Positions 18,561-27,596 of a stretch of 64,000 nt of DNA are shown piece after piece; position 1 is the first letter of the stretch; each line of letters starts with the position of its first letter. The position numbers and the translations under genes were made by a program. This stretch comes from Flavobacterium flabelliforme (GTDB taxonomy: Bacteria > Bacteroidota > Bacteroidia > Flavobacteriales > Flavobacteriaceae), in contig NZ_JAGFBU010000003.1 in the NCBI RefSeq assembly GCF_017948675.1, positions 149,627-213,626 of the forward strand. Reading direction: 5' to 3'. Under the pieces are notes generated by a model that was given only the letters and a program-made list of their open reading frames with translations, ran no database searches and was not told where the DNA came from.

Positions 18561-20216
18561 TTATTTTAAAATATCTGCTGTTAAAGATTTGTTTAATTCC
18601 GTACAAAAATAGCTTGGGGATATCCCTGTACGGGTTTTAAATGCTCTTGTAAAGTTTTGCGTAGAGCCAAAGCCAGCCTCGTCTGCTAATGATTTGTTTT
18701 TGTAAATACGGTATTTATTTTCACTTTTAAGCAATTCTATGATATGATCAATTTTAAGATCAGTGATATATTCAATAATTCCTTTGTTACGATATTTTGC
18801 AATTATTTTGTAAGCATATTTAGTATTAGTATTCAATAAAGAAGCCAATTTCAATAAATTTATCTCTTTTTCGAGATACTTTTTACTGTGCTCGAATTTT
18901 TCTAATTTTTTTAGAATTGTAGCAACTACATCAGGATTTATATCTAGTTCCTTACTTGCTGATCCTACACATAATTTAGATGTTTCTGGCTTCCTGTTCA
19001 TTAGTTCTTTGAATAATCTTTTATTTTTATAGTGCCTGTACACCAGTATCGCTATAAGCACTGTCATAACTGTCATCACAAGGCAGATTATAACTGTCCA
19101 GTACTGTTCAATGTTTCTTTGCCTTTGGAGTAATTTTTTTGTGTCGTATTCTTTGTGTATTTTCCCTGTAAGGTATTTGTAATCCTGGAGTAGTAACTTA
19201 TCAACTTCTAAAAGTGTTTTGACATAATATAACTCTAAAGTTTTGTCGTTTTGTTGCTGATAATAATCTATTAAGAATTCATAGGCTTCCCGTAAATGAG
19301 GACGTATGTACTTTTGTTTTTGGAAAGCTTCATCTATTTTTAATAAATAGGGTAATGCCTTTATATGTAATTTTTGATCCCAATAGCTTTTTCCGATATA
19401 AAAATAGGCGGTTGTTTCGTTTATAAAGTCTTTATTATCAATCACAATAGGTAATATCTTTGTCAATTTTTTTATTGCATCTGTATAATTGTGTTGAAAA
19501 TATTGATTTACGCCCTCTGAATGGATAAAGTATGGCTGCATTTCTAAATTTTTAAAGCGCAAGCCCTCGCTTATTCCCGTTCGATTGATCTGGCTGCACA
19601 GCTGATATTTACCTATTCGGTTATAACAAAGTCCTAACGAATGCAATGAATTTAAATAGGCACGTTCATTTTTTTTCTTGAAATATTTCACACATTCTTG
19701 AAATAATGCTGTTGCCTCATCGTAAAATCCAAGGTGATACTTGACCTGAGCAATTACATATTTTACTTTGTATATTAGATAGTGGTTGTCTGTCTTTGAA
19801 ATATATTCATCAGCTATCAGATAGTTATCTAGAGCTTTTCTGTGCTCTTTATGATCGTACTGTATTATCCCTTTTGTCATATATGCTGATCCGATTAATT
19901 CGATGTCAGCTGTACTTCTCGCTGCAGTCAGCATACTATCTGCATATTTTAGTTGTAGCTTATTATCGCTTAAATAAATTAAAGCTTTATAAGACTGCGT
20001 CATTTGACCGAAGTTTTTCTCCCGTTTTCCTTTAGCTAACCACGATTGTGCATATAACCTCTCATTAATGCTATCTTTTTCCTCATATCGTATGTTGTTG
20101 CTAAAAAATTCATAGGTTTTACCGGAAAGGCTGTCTGAGATTAACAAATTATTTTGTTGCGCATAGGCATTATGAAACAGGCATACCCATAGTATTATTA
20201 AGTATTTTTTCATCAT
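18561..20216 (-). CDS. Membrane-anchored TPR regulator with AraC-type HTH
   Basis: A 551-residue protein. The N-terminal signal peptide (ending HNAYAQQ) exports a TPR-rich helical sensor (about residues 30-360). One membrane helix (VIICLVMTVMTVLIAILVY, about 372-393) is followed by a cytoplasmic part with a C-terminal AraC helix-turn-helix (LADEAGFGSTQNFTRAFKTR, about 505-545). This layout is common in Flavobacteriia next to surface or transport genes. It diverges from a small lipoprotein gene, with the conserved palindromic motif in the gap between them, so that lipoprotein is a plausible target. The ligand is unknown. Confidence 0.85.
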   Translation of the reverse strand: MMKKYLIILWVCLFHNAYAQQNNLLISDSLSGKTYEFFSNNIRYEEKDSINERLYAQSWLAKGKREKNFGQMTQSYKALIYLSDNKLQLKYADSMLTAARSTADIELIGSAYMTKGIIQYDHKEHRKALDNYLIADEYISKTDNHYLIYKVKYVIAQVKYHLGFYDEATALFQECVKYFKKKNERAYLNSLHSLGLCYNRIGKYQLCSQINRTGISEGLRFKNLEMQPYFIHSEGVNQYFQHNYTDAIKKLTKILPIVIDNKDFINETTAYFYIGKSYWDQKLHIKALPYLLKIDEAFQKQKYIRPHLREAYEFLIDYYQQQNDKTLELYYVKTLLEVDKLLLQDYKYLTGKIHKEYDTKKLLQRQRNIEQYWTVIICLVMTVMTVLIAILVYRHYKNKRLFKELMNRKPETSKLCVGSASKELDINPDVVATILKKLEKFEHSKKYLEKEINLLKLASLLNTNTKYAYKIIAKYRNKGIIEYITDLKIDHIIELLKSENKYRIYKNKSLADEAGFGSTQNFTRAFKTRTGISPSYFCTELNKSLTADILK

Positions 20217-20404
20217 ATATCTATAAGATTGGGGGCTTACCGATTAGAAAATGCAGGACTTATTTACCACTTTATTCTGTTCCTGCATACTAAAGTAATT
20301 AAAATAAATTAATTGATAAAAGAATTACGTTAATAAAGGGTTTTTTTATCTTCTATAATATAACTCACTGTATAGTTGTTATTTATCAGGAAATGTTATG
20401 TGTT

Positions 20405-20484
20405 CAATTCGTGAATTACATATGATAGATTCCCGAATTGGACAGTTGTAGACTTGCGGGGAGAGAAAAGAGCCATTAGTTTTG
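20405..20484 (+). promoter_or_regulatory. Promoter of the lipoprotein gene with paired motif sites
   Basis: CAATTCGTGAAT (20405-20416) and ATTCCCGAATTG (20429-20440) form an inverted pair 24 bases apart. Thirteen bases downstream is TTG (20454-20456), and 20 bases later TAGTTTTG (20477-20484), a good -33/-7 pair. The sites sit where an activator would bind. The same motif recurs before rteC, the SusC leader and the AraC gene. Confidence 0.55.
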
Positions 20485-20600
20485 TCTTGAATTCAAATGG
20501 TTTTTTATGAGTAAAACCAACACCAACATTGTTCAAATTACCCCGGGAGAAATGAACTGATGAAAATAGTAATCAGTAACATTTAAAAAAAATATCTAAA

Positions 20601-20930
20601 ATGAAAAAATTCAATCCATGTTTAAGCACTTCACTATGCGTTTCCTTTTTATTTACACTTAATTGCTGTACTATGGATTCGGTTTTTGTATCAGATGATA
20701 CTTTAGAGGAGGTAAATGGGAAAAATGAAAATTCTTATCATGCACCCAAAAAAGTGGAAGTGGTGTCGGCTCAAAGTACTGTCAAGTATGTACCAGGAAT
20801 GCATATGCCCAGTACGCTATCTGAAGCTTATCATATACAGGATAGTATTTCGAGTTATTCGAGCCCCGTAACAGATAACATTATTGATCCGGACTGGAAA
20901 AAACTTATCACGCGTGTTGGTAATGATTAA
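20601..20930 (+). CDS. Small predicted lipoprotein
   Basis: A 109-residue protein with a hydrophobic signal sequence and a Cys pair in LFTLNCCTMDS that can serve as lipobox. The mature part is short, polar and probably disordered (PKKVEVVSAQS, DPDWKKLITR). I do not recognise a family. It is divergent to the TPR/AraC regulator and preceded by a motif-bearing promoter, so it is probably regulated with the element. A terminator follows. Confidence 0.6.
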   Translation: MKKFNPCLSTSLCVSFLFTLNCCTMDSVFVSDDTLEEVNGKNENSYHAPKKVEVVSAQSTVKYVPGMHMPSTLSEAYHIQDSISSYSSPVTDNIIDPDWKKLITRVGND

Positions 20931-20981
20931 GAACTAGATTTAAGTTAAATTGTATGCGGTTTAAATAATGTGTTCTAACTA

Positions 20982-21009
20982 GGTTACTCATTTTTGAGTA
21001 GCCTTTTTT
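20982..21009 (+). terminator. Terminator after the lipoprotein gene
   Basis: GGTTACTCA pairs with TGAGTAGCC (one G-T pair) around a TTTT loop and is followed by a T-run. It overlaps the 3' end of the convergent rteC gene. Confidence 0.8.
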
Positions 21010-21853
21010 AATTTTCATCTGCTTCGTCCATACGTTTGATAAGTTTGTCTTTTAGGATATTTAGGAATTTAGTTCTTTCAGTTTTTCTGTTTCGAATTTC
21101 GAGAAAAACGCGGTGGAATTGACCTAAATTAATATCGAAAACTGATTCGAAGAAGCTGATTATTTCACTGAGTCCTGCTGCTCCATTATTGAAAACACCT
21201 TCTGTATGAAGCGAATAAATTAGTTCTATAAGTTCCACTTTTGAGCTTGTCCATTTCAGGTTTCTAGAAGGTAAATTTCTTAGCCTCTGCTGGTCGTGGT
21301 TATGCTCTATCTTTGTGATTTCTGATTCTATATAACATTTAATCAAATCATTGGCCAGAATTTTTGCTAATTTATGATCATGAGAAGTAGAAAAACGCTG
21401 GTCAGCCTGAAAGTAAAAATTATCTAGTGTTAATTTAATATCACATTTGCCTCTTACAAAGTACATTTTGTCAAGGTATCGATTATTTGTGCGGTAATAG
21501 CGGTAAAATTCCTGATTTTCGTCGAAAAATGTTTTTAGTTTTAGCAACTCAGAATTATAATATTTACGAAGTGTTTTTTTGGGACCGTAGGGTTTATTCG
21601 TTTCAATATTATATATTTCGGTATAATAAATGAGCTTTCCCGCAAACATAGGTTTGACATACCGAAAAAATTCAATCTCTTCATTTTTATCTTTGAATTT
21701 GTATTTTATTAAGTAGGTTTTTAGTTTTTCTAAACCCATAATCAGGATTTTGATAGCCTCTTCATAATAACGAACTGTATAAGCTCCTTCTAAAGGTATC
21801 AGTTCTAGTTTTCGGTCTAATTCCGACTGCAGGGACTCAGAAAATAATTTCAT
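21008..21853 (-). CDS. rteC: RteC-family regulator of conjugative-element excision
   Basis: A 281-residue all-helical protein matching RteC of CTnDOT. It has the YYEEAIKILIMGLEKLK start region, EIEFFRYVKPMFAGKLIYYTEIYNIE, and the C-terminal KVELIELIYSLHTEGVFNNG with FFESVFDINLGQFHRVFLEIRNRK. In CTnDOT, RteC activates the excision operon (xis genes and the topoisomerase Exc). In this window an Xis-like gene and topB lie 33 kb to the right, consistent with one element interrupted by cargo. Its promoter carries two copies of the conserved motif. Length is close to the family norm of about 220-290 residues. Confidence 0.9.
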   Translation of the reverse strand: MKLFSESLQSELDRKLELIPLEGAYTVRYYEEAIKILIMGLEKLKTYLIKYKFKDKNEEIEFFRYVKPMFAGKLIYYTEIYNIETNKPYGPKKTLRKYYNSELLKLKTFFDENQEFYRYYRTNNRYLDKMYFVRGKCDIKLTLDNFYFQADQRFSTSHDHKLAKILANDLIKCYIESEITKIEHNHDQQRLRNLPSRNLKWTSSKVELIELIYSLHTEGVFNNGAAGLSEIISFFESVFDINLGQFHRVFLEIRNRKTERTKFLNILKDKLIKRMDEADEN

Positions 21854-21893
21854 TGTAGGTTATTTAGATTTAGTATTCTTGATTAAATCAAAA

Positions 21894-21973
21894 ACAAATC
21901 TATACGCTGATTGTATTCGGTGCAAATTATCTAGTGTTTGATTCCCGAATTGAATATTGAAATTCCCGAATTG
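21894..21973 (-). promoter_or_regulatory. rteC promoter with two tandem motif copies
   Basis: On the minus strand TTTG (plus 21923-21926) and TAGATTTG (plus 21894-21901) form a -33/-7 pair with a 21-base spacer. Fourteen bases upstream lie two direct copies of ATTCCCGAATTG (21941-21952 and 21962-21973), 21 bases apart, on one face of the helix. This is the best-formed example of the recurring motif. Confidence 0.6.
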
Positions 21974-22244
21974 CATAGCTAATAAGTTAGTGTATAAACC
22001 ATTAATTAGCTTAAAATTCAAAGTATTAACAACTGCAAATTTCTACTTATAATAATATTAGCTGTAGTAATCTTTCACTACAACATGAGCATTTAGGTCA
22101 TAATTTTAATCTCTTTTTCTATTTTTTCTAGCTGGAACTATATTATAAACTAATTTCCAAAAAAATCAGATTAGGGCCAAAATTACTAATTTATTAAAAA
22201 TTAAATTTCTCTCGCGCATTAATGACCACCTAATATTAGATTTA

Positions 22245-22868
22245 CTACATCTTTAAAACATCAATATTATCATTTGTCAAATTCTGTATGTTTCTGGTAA
22301 TTTTTTCAATTGGCCAGTTCCACCAACTAATTTTCAAAAGTTTTTCAATTTGTTCATTTGTAAATCTTTTTTTTATCTCTTTTGCAGGATTACCACCAAC
22401 AATTGAATATGGTTCAACATTATTACTTACAACAGAGTTACTTGCAATTATAGCACCATCACCTATTTTTATCCCTGGCATTATTGTAGCATTAAATCCT
22501 ATCCACACATCGTTTCCAATTTCAGTATTTCCTTTATTTGGATATTCTTTTCCAATCATCGCATCTTTCCAATCATCACCAAATATGGCAAAAGGGAAAG
22601 AACTAATTGATTTTGTCAAATGATTGGCTCCATTCATAATAAATTTGACGTCAGAAGCAATCATACAAAATTTTCCAATTATTAATTTATCTCCTATAAA
22701 ATCAAAGTGATATTTCACATTTTTCTCAAAATTACCTACATTTTCAAAGTCATCATAGTATGTAAAATCTCCAACATCAATGTTAGGATTTGTTATTATA
22801 TTTTTAAGAAAACATAGTTTTCCATAATTAGCTAGTGGAAATTTAATGTTCTTGTTAGGTATTTTCAT
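22245..22868 (-). CDS. Vat/CatB-like xenobiotic O-acetyltransferase
   Basis: A 207-residue left-handed beta-helix acetyltransferase. It has YYDDFENVGNFEKNVKYHF, DKLIIGKFCMI, the active-site His83 in FIMNGANH, EIGNDVWIGFNATIMPG and the coil closing with SIVGGNPAKEIKKRF. The order and length match streptogramin A acetyltransferases (Vat, 205-220 residues) more closely than chromosomal hexapeptide transferases, which usually lack the NGANH loop in this setting. It would inactivate streptogramin A or a related alcohol by acetyl transfer from acetyl-CoA. Placement in a conjugative element supports a resistance role. The exact substrate cannot be read from sequence. Confidence 0.8.
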   Translation of the reverse strand: MKIPNKNIKFPLANYGKLCFLKNIITNPNIDVGDFTYYDDFENVGNFEKNVKYHFDFIGDKLIIGKFCMIASDVKFIMNGANHLTKSISSFPFAIFGDDWKDAMIGKEYPNKGNTEIGNDVWIGFNATIMPGIKIGDGAIIASNSVVSNNVEPYSIVGGNPAKEIKKRFTNEQIEKLLKISWWNWPIEKITRNIQNLTNDNIDVLKM

Positions 22869-23063
22869 ATGTATAGCAATTTGTATTAGTCACTTCATCT
22901 AAAATAACTGAAAAGTTACAATAGATCACTTTCATAATGAGTTTGGACTCCTCTATTTTTTTTTGAACTAAGATAAAACAAAGTATTTTATTTTAGTAAA
23001 AAAAACAATGCTGTTAAAATATCTTTATTTCGTACCAACAGAAATTGTTTTAAGCGCGTGTAT

Positions 23064-23395
23064 TTAAATTATTTTTAAAAGCACAGAATCCGCTCTTAAT
23101 AAAGCTCCGTTTGTTGCAATAGGTAAAGGATTTGATAAATAGGTTACTAAATTTGCAATTTCATGCGGATTTATAAATCTTTCTAATAAAATATTAGGAT
23201 TAGAACGTTGAATAACTGCATTTTTCATCGTTTCAATTTCAATATTTTGGGCTCCTGCAATTTCTTCAACTACTTGTGAAACACCATTGGAATATGTTTG
23301 TCTTGCCACCATTGTATTGACTGTAATTTCTGTTAATCGGCCTCTCATATTGCACAATCCAGCTACAAGATTTTTAGAATTTGAAAAGTTGGTTA
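23064..23395 (-). pseudogene. C-terminal remnant of a short-chain dehydrogenase
   Basis: The reading frame matches the second half of an SDR oxidoreductase: SKNLVAGLCNMRGRLTEITVN corresponds to the active-site helix and following strand, TYSNGVSQVVEEIAG to the substrate loop, and INPHEIANLVTYLSNPL to the usual C-terminal helix. The glycine-rich NAD-binding half is absent and the active-site Tyr side is degraded, so it cannot be functional. It marks an old insertion or deletion in the accessory region. Confidence 0.65.
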
Positions 23396-23491
23396 TTATA
23401 TTGCATACTGTATTTTGACGGCACGACGATATGCTGAAAACCGTTATTAAAATAAATCTGCAATTTCGCCAGAATGATATTTGTAATACGG

Positions 23492-24472
23492 CTATATTGT
23501 GGCCAATAATTCCATTGTATTTTTTTCTTTTATGGATAATATTTTTAAAATTTCCGATGCTTCTTCTATATATTTAATGTCTCGTGTTTCACTAACTTTT
23601 ATGAAAAGGTCTGAAACATTTTTCCATAGTTTTGCTATTTCTACAAATTCTATATGCCCTTGTTTCAATTTGTCTAGTTTAAGCAGTTCGTAACTTTCCT
23701 TCAAAAAATCACGATATAAATTTCTAAATAAAGCCCCGCCCGTTCCTGCTTTTTCCATCAACATAGCAGTCATTTTAAAATCATTTTCAATGTCTTTGCT
23801 TAATTTGAACCATTTGATAATTTCTGAACTTGTTTTCAAAATTCCTTTATAGCCTATGTTTGTGATTGGCGGATTTATATGTTCAGCTGCATTATTTCTA
23901 ATTGCTTTTAAAATTGCCGTTCGTAAGTCAAAATCATTGTCAGTTTTGTGCAAAGTATAGTACAAATTTTTTGATGACATAGGTCCTTTTTCCGCTCTTG
24001 CTAGCTCCAAACTTTTCAAAGTAGTTTTTACTAGTCCGCCTTGTTGATTTGTGTCTACTAAAAATGCGTTTTCGCTGTCATAGCCATAAAGAGCAGTATA
24101 ATGTCCTGCAAAATGAAATGGTCTTGAAAAATATTCAAGATGAAAGCAGTCTAACTTTAATCCTACAGCTTGTCCGTTGTCGATAAGTGATTTTACATTG
24201 TCCCAAGCTTTTTGCACCGATGAGGTCTCATTTACAGTCAATTCAAGGTTTAGGTTTCTTGCTATATTTTCGGTTAGTACGTTAGGTTTTACTCGTCCAC
24301 CAATAAAAGGGTAATCCATAGATTTCATGTTCCAAAATATGTATCCTAGACCTTCTGCAAGTCCAAAAAGCATTGGTTCAGAAAGTTCAATATGAAGCTG
24401 TAATAACAATGTTCCGGTTGTTGTGGTTTCACAATGTTGTCCGTCAAATGGTTTTAAATTATCTATTTTCAT
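23492..24472 (-). CDS. BtrH N-terminal domain / DUF4872 protein
   Basis: A 326-residue protein. It starts with the BtrH-type domain (GQHCETTTTGTLL with Cys14, SEPMLFGLAEGLGYIFW, a central PFHFAGHYTALYGYD His and VDTNQQGG Asp), which looks like a papain-like Cys/His/Asn(Asp) triad. A DUF4872 helical domain follows from about residue 165. BtrH transfers an acyl side chain onto butirosin; other family members are unassigned. No acyl carrier protein or aminocyclitol genes lie directly beside it. It may act as a small-molecule acyltransferase or amidohydrolase. The family call is firm, the substrate unknown. Confidence 0.8.
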   Translation of the reverse strand: MKIDNLKPFDGQHCETTTTGTLLLQLHIELSEPMLFGLAEGLGYIFWNMKSMDYPFIGGRVKPNVLTENIARNLNLELTVNETSSVQKAWDNVKSLIDNGQAVGLKLDCFHLEYFSRPFHFAGHYTALYGYDSENAFLVDTNQQGGLVKTTLKSLELARAEKGPMSSKNLYYTLHKTDNDFDLRTAILKAIRNNAAEHINPPITNIGYKGILKTSSEIIKWFKLSKDIENDFKMTAMLMEKAGTGGALFRNLYRDFLKESYELLKLDKLKQGHIEFVEIAKLWKNVSDLFIKVSETRDIKYIEEASEILKILSIKEKNTMELLATI

Positions 24473-25178
24473 GTGTTGCGATAGATTATTGAGTTCTACA
24501 ATTTTGTTTTAGATTGTCAAGAAATGTTTTTATACTAGCTTTATTTCCAATTAAGCAGTTAAAATGCTTAACAAACATTAAATTATGTTAAAAGAACCAA
24601 GTTCAGATTTTTTTACTAAACTTTTCATACTGCCAAACCCATTCCAGCATTTGGTTTTTGTCAGCTAAATTCAATTGTTGACTAATGTCCATTAGTTCTG
24701 TTATTTTTATCTTTAAGCACAAGTAATGATTGTCTTTTAGATCTAGTACATTAGCTAATTTGATTCCGTCGTGTAAGTTTAATTGGAAAATACCACAAAA
24801 TTTTATATCGGGTTACAATTCAATCAAAGTACTTAACTTGGATTTAGAAATAAGCTCACCATATTACCACATCGATGTTAACAGAATTATTATTAAATTA
24901 TCCTTATTTCTTCTTTACTCATTTTTATTAATTGAATCTTTTTTCTTTCCTAATGTATTAAATACACATCATCATAGACTTTGGATTCATCTTAATAACC
25001 TCCTATAAAAGTCAGTCCTATTACCTTCTATGATCCTCTTATTTCCAACTGTTATGCCCACTGCTGCATGTCTTGTTTGACGAAGATATGGATTTTTACT
25101 ACAAATAATGATTTACCCCAATGTGTATGCGGAATAACAAACCATAACTTTTGACCTACCGCTTTTAAGTATTCTACT
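24473..25178. other. Non-coding gap with possible gene remnant
   Basis: About 700 bases without an intact gene. On the minus strand an open stretch (24808 to a stop at 24603-24605) encodes PDIKFCGIFQLN then LHDGIKLANVLDLKDNH and LNLADKNQMLEWVWQYEKF, which has protein-like composition but no start. It may be the end of a decayed gene. I see no promoter or RNA in the rest. Confidence 0.3.
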
Positions 25179-25757
25179 TTATTTTTGCTGTCTGCCCATT
25201 TTTTCAACTTCTAAAACCCATCTTAATCTTTTTGCGTCTGTTGAGTTTTTAACGATACCATAGTACGAAACTTTTACGGGTTTAATTCCACAAAATTCTA
25301 ATGTAGATTTTTTTAATTGGTTGACACTTGGTCTGCCATTGGCTAACCAATAATACCAACTAGGTTGGTCAAGTGTTGTAATAATGTGAGCCGTTTTACC
25401 TTTTAATAATTTGTCCCATAGGATCGAGTTTTCTCTGTACTGAAATGCAAAGCCTGGCAAAAAAACTCTATCAATAAATCCTTTCATAATAGCAGGAAGT
25501 CCGCCCCACCAAACAGGGTGAATCCAAACCAAATGGTCTGCCCATTTTATTTTATCCCAAGCATCAATCAAATCGGGTTCTAATTCAGTTCTTTTTTGGT
25601 AACCAAATTGTAAATTGGGGTTAAAATTTAGACTAGCAACAACAATTTCTTTTACTTCTGCACCAGCCTTTTCAGCACCTTTCTTATATGATATTGCGAA
25701 TGCCGAATTCAGACTTTCTTTATTAGGATGACCATTTATAATAACTATTTTTTTCAT
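25179..25757 (-). CDS. NAD(P)H-dependent flavin oxidoreductase (flavodoxin-like)
   Basis: A 192-residue flavodoxin-fold protein of the KefF/MdaB/NQO type. IINGHPNKESLNSAFA binds the FMN/FAD phosphate, and WIHPVWWGGLPAIMKGFIDRVFLPGFAF is the conserved flavin-contacting segment. These enzymes reduce quinones or other electrophiles by two electrons with NAD(P)H. It lies 2 bases downstream of the saccharopine-dehydrogenase-like gene, so the two form an operon. Confidence 0.9.
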   Translation of the reverse strand: MKKIVIINGHPNKESLNSAFAISYKKGAEKAGAEVKEIVVASLNFNPNLQFGYQKRTELEPDLIDAWDKIKWADHLVWIHPVWWGGLPAIMKGFIDRVFLPGFAFQYRENSILWDKLLKGKTAHIITTLDQPSWYYWLANGRPSVNQLKKSTLEFCGIKPVKVSYYGIVKNSTDAKRLRWVLEVEKMGRQQK

Positions 25758-25759
25758 AA

Positions 25760-26782
25760 TTAAATATTTATATTAATCGCGTTATTTGAAGTTAATGAAG
25801 ATATAAACTCTGTAGGATCGTGTAGTTGATGACTAAAATAAACACCGCTCTTAATATCATTTTTTAGCATTTTTTCAATGTGAAGTACCGTAGAAAAGGC
25901 GGTCAACGCTGCTTGCCCTTCTCGGCATTTAATCGTCACTTTTTCAGTATTTAAGTTGCTTTTAGAAAAAGATATTTCAAAAGAAGAAATGTCGCCACTT
26001 CCGCTGCTTCCAAATATTAATTTTTTTTCTTTAAAATTTAAAATTTTAAATAAATTTATTTTTTGCATAATGCCTAGAGCCGAAGTAATGAATTTAGAAT
26101 CAAAAGTTAGTTTGGCTGTTACGGTTGGAATTTTTTCTATCTGGTTAAAAATATATAAATCTGGAATATCAAAATCATATACTTTTCTATTTTTGCCGTC
26201 AAAATCAAATTTATGATACTTTGAATTTAAAAAATGCTTGGTAATAATTTTTATATTATTTTGATAGAAATTGAACGTCTTACTTACAATCTCTGCCATA
26301 AAATCAGCAGAACTTTTTCCGGCTTTATCTTTAGTAGAGTAGTAAATAAATATCGCAACACTTGTAATATCTTTAATAACCACTTTTTTTGCATTTATTA
26401 ACAATGGGGCAATGCCACCCATCCATCCAGAACCAAATACAATTTTACTTTCAAAGGATCTTTTACGGGTAAAATCTAAAGATTTAATTAACTCGCTTGT
26501 AGGTTTTGTAATATCAATATAATCGATTTTAGACTTTATTGCATAATCTAAAATATTATTATGATGGTCTTTTGTACAAATAATGATTAGACTGATCGAA
26601 TGTATGTTTAATGATACAAATGTGCTTTTGTCATTTACATCGATGTAAATATGGTCTGGATTTCCATCTTTATTCCTTGTTGCGATGAAAATTTTCAAAG
26701 AAGGACTTCTACTTGACAGCATTTCATAAATAGTTTTACCAATCAAACCAGTTCCACCAATTATTAAAATTTTTTTGCTCAT
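25760..26782 (-). CDS. Saccharopine dehydrogenase-like NAD(P)-binding protein
   Basis: A 340-residue protein with an N-terminal Rossmann motif (LIIGGTGLIGKTIYEML), a YIDITKP segment and FGSGWMGGIAPLLINA, typical of the saccharopine dehydrogenase-like NAD(P)-binding group. The C-terminal half is beta-rich. The substrate is unknown. Its partner gene, a flavin oxidoreductase, is 2 bases downstream, and a Crp/Fnr regulator lies 67 bases upstream on the same strand, suggesting a small redox unit. Confidence 0.75.
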   Translation of the reverse strand: MSKKILIIGGTGLIGKTIYEMLSSRSPSLKIFIATRNKDGNPDHIYIDVNDKSTFVSLNIHSISLIIICTKDHHNNILDYAIKSKIDYIDITKPTSELIKSLDFTRKRSFESKIVFGSGWMGGIAPLLINAKKVVIKDITSVAIFIYYSTKDKAGKSSADFMAEIVSKTFNFYQNNIKIITKHFLNSKYHKFDFDGKNRKVYDFDIPDLYIFNQIEKIPTVTAKLTFDSKFITSALGIMQKINLFKILNFKEKKLIFGSSGSGDISSFEISFSKSNLNTEKVTIKCREGQAALTAFSTVLHIEKMLKNDIKSGVYFSHQLHDPTEFISSLTSNNAININI

Positions 26783-26849
26783 CTCTTTAGTTTTAAATGT
26801 TAGATGTGCAAAGCTAAATCCTGTTAAACTTTATTAATAGGACAAATGT

Positions 26850-27428
26850 CTAAAAAGTAAATTCTTTTCGTATTCTGCTTAAATGTCGTTGTGAAATTCC
26901 CAAGTAAGAGGCTAAATATTGTAAAGGAATTTTTTGAATGTACTCTGGTTGATTTTTCATCAGGTTTGCATATCGTTTTACTGCGTCACTTTTTTGTAAA
27001 TTAAATATTCTTTTTTCTAATTCAATGTATTGTTGTTCGGCTATTGTTTTTAAGAAATAAACCCAATTAGGATTTTGTTGAATTAAGACCTCAAAATCCA
27101 TCTTCTGAATGATTAATACTTCAGTTTCAGCAATTGCTTGTATATTTTCTTGTGTTGGCTGTGCCGTTAAGAATGAGGAGTAGGCAGTCACTAAGCTGTT
27201 GGGAAACGTAATACAGTAAGTAATTTCTTCATCTTTGTCCGAATTATAATAACTACGTAAACTTCCCGATAAAACAAATGCTACTTGTTTACAAGTTTCG
27301 CCTTCCTTACTAAAGTACTCCGATTTTTTGAAGAGCTTATGAGTTAGCATTTGAATAAAGCTGTTAATTTCAACATCTGTCAATATCTTGAATGATTCTA
27401 AAAAGAGTTTAATACTATCGTGAGTCAT
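26850..27428 (-). CDS. Crp/Fnr-family transcriptional regulator
   Basis: A 192-residue Crp/Fnr-type protein. The cNMP-binding jelly roll spans about residues 20-115 (FSKEGETCKQVAFVLSGSLRSYYNSD) and the winged helix lies in the last 45 residues (IPLQYLASYLGISQRHLSRIRKEF). No Fe-S cysteine cluster is present. Such flavobacterial regulators often control the adjacent oxidoreductases. It precedes the two-gene redox operon on the same strand, so local control is likely. Confidence 0.9.
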   Translation of the reverse strand: MTHDSIKLFLESFKILTDVEINSFIQMLTHKLFKKSEYFSKEGETCKQVAFVLSGSLRSYYNSDKDEEITYCITFPNSLVTAYSSFLTAQPTQENIQAIAETEVLIIQKMDFEVLIQQNPNWVYFLKTIAEQQYIELEKRIFNLQKSDAVKRYANLMKNQPEYIQKIPLQYLASYLGISQRHLSRIRKEFTF

Positions 27429-27596
27429 TTGTAGATTTATATTTGTTCATTTCGGTTTTCTTATGTTGACGGATAACTTCATGGCGCTGGTCGGTTTTGA
27501 GGACTTTATATAAGATATTTTTGGCATTTTGTGCTTTTTGGTTGTTTCCTTGAATTTTAGTTTTCGGGCAAACACATGCTTTAAAATCATTGCGCC

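Noticed and set aside
18354..21007. Left end of the conjugative element
   Set aside because: No tRNA gene, direct repeat pair or integrase was found, so an attachment site cannot be placed here.
25050..25080. GGCATAACAG-like box on the minus strand
   Set aside because: It is a single box without a paired stem or matching neighbour, so it is probably chance.
27440..27590. Possible attC-like site between the Crp/Fnr and PanE-like genes
   Set aside because: One half (AGCGCCATGAAGTTATC on the minus strand) resembles a closing side, but no complementary opening half or matching outer box was found.
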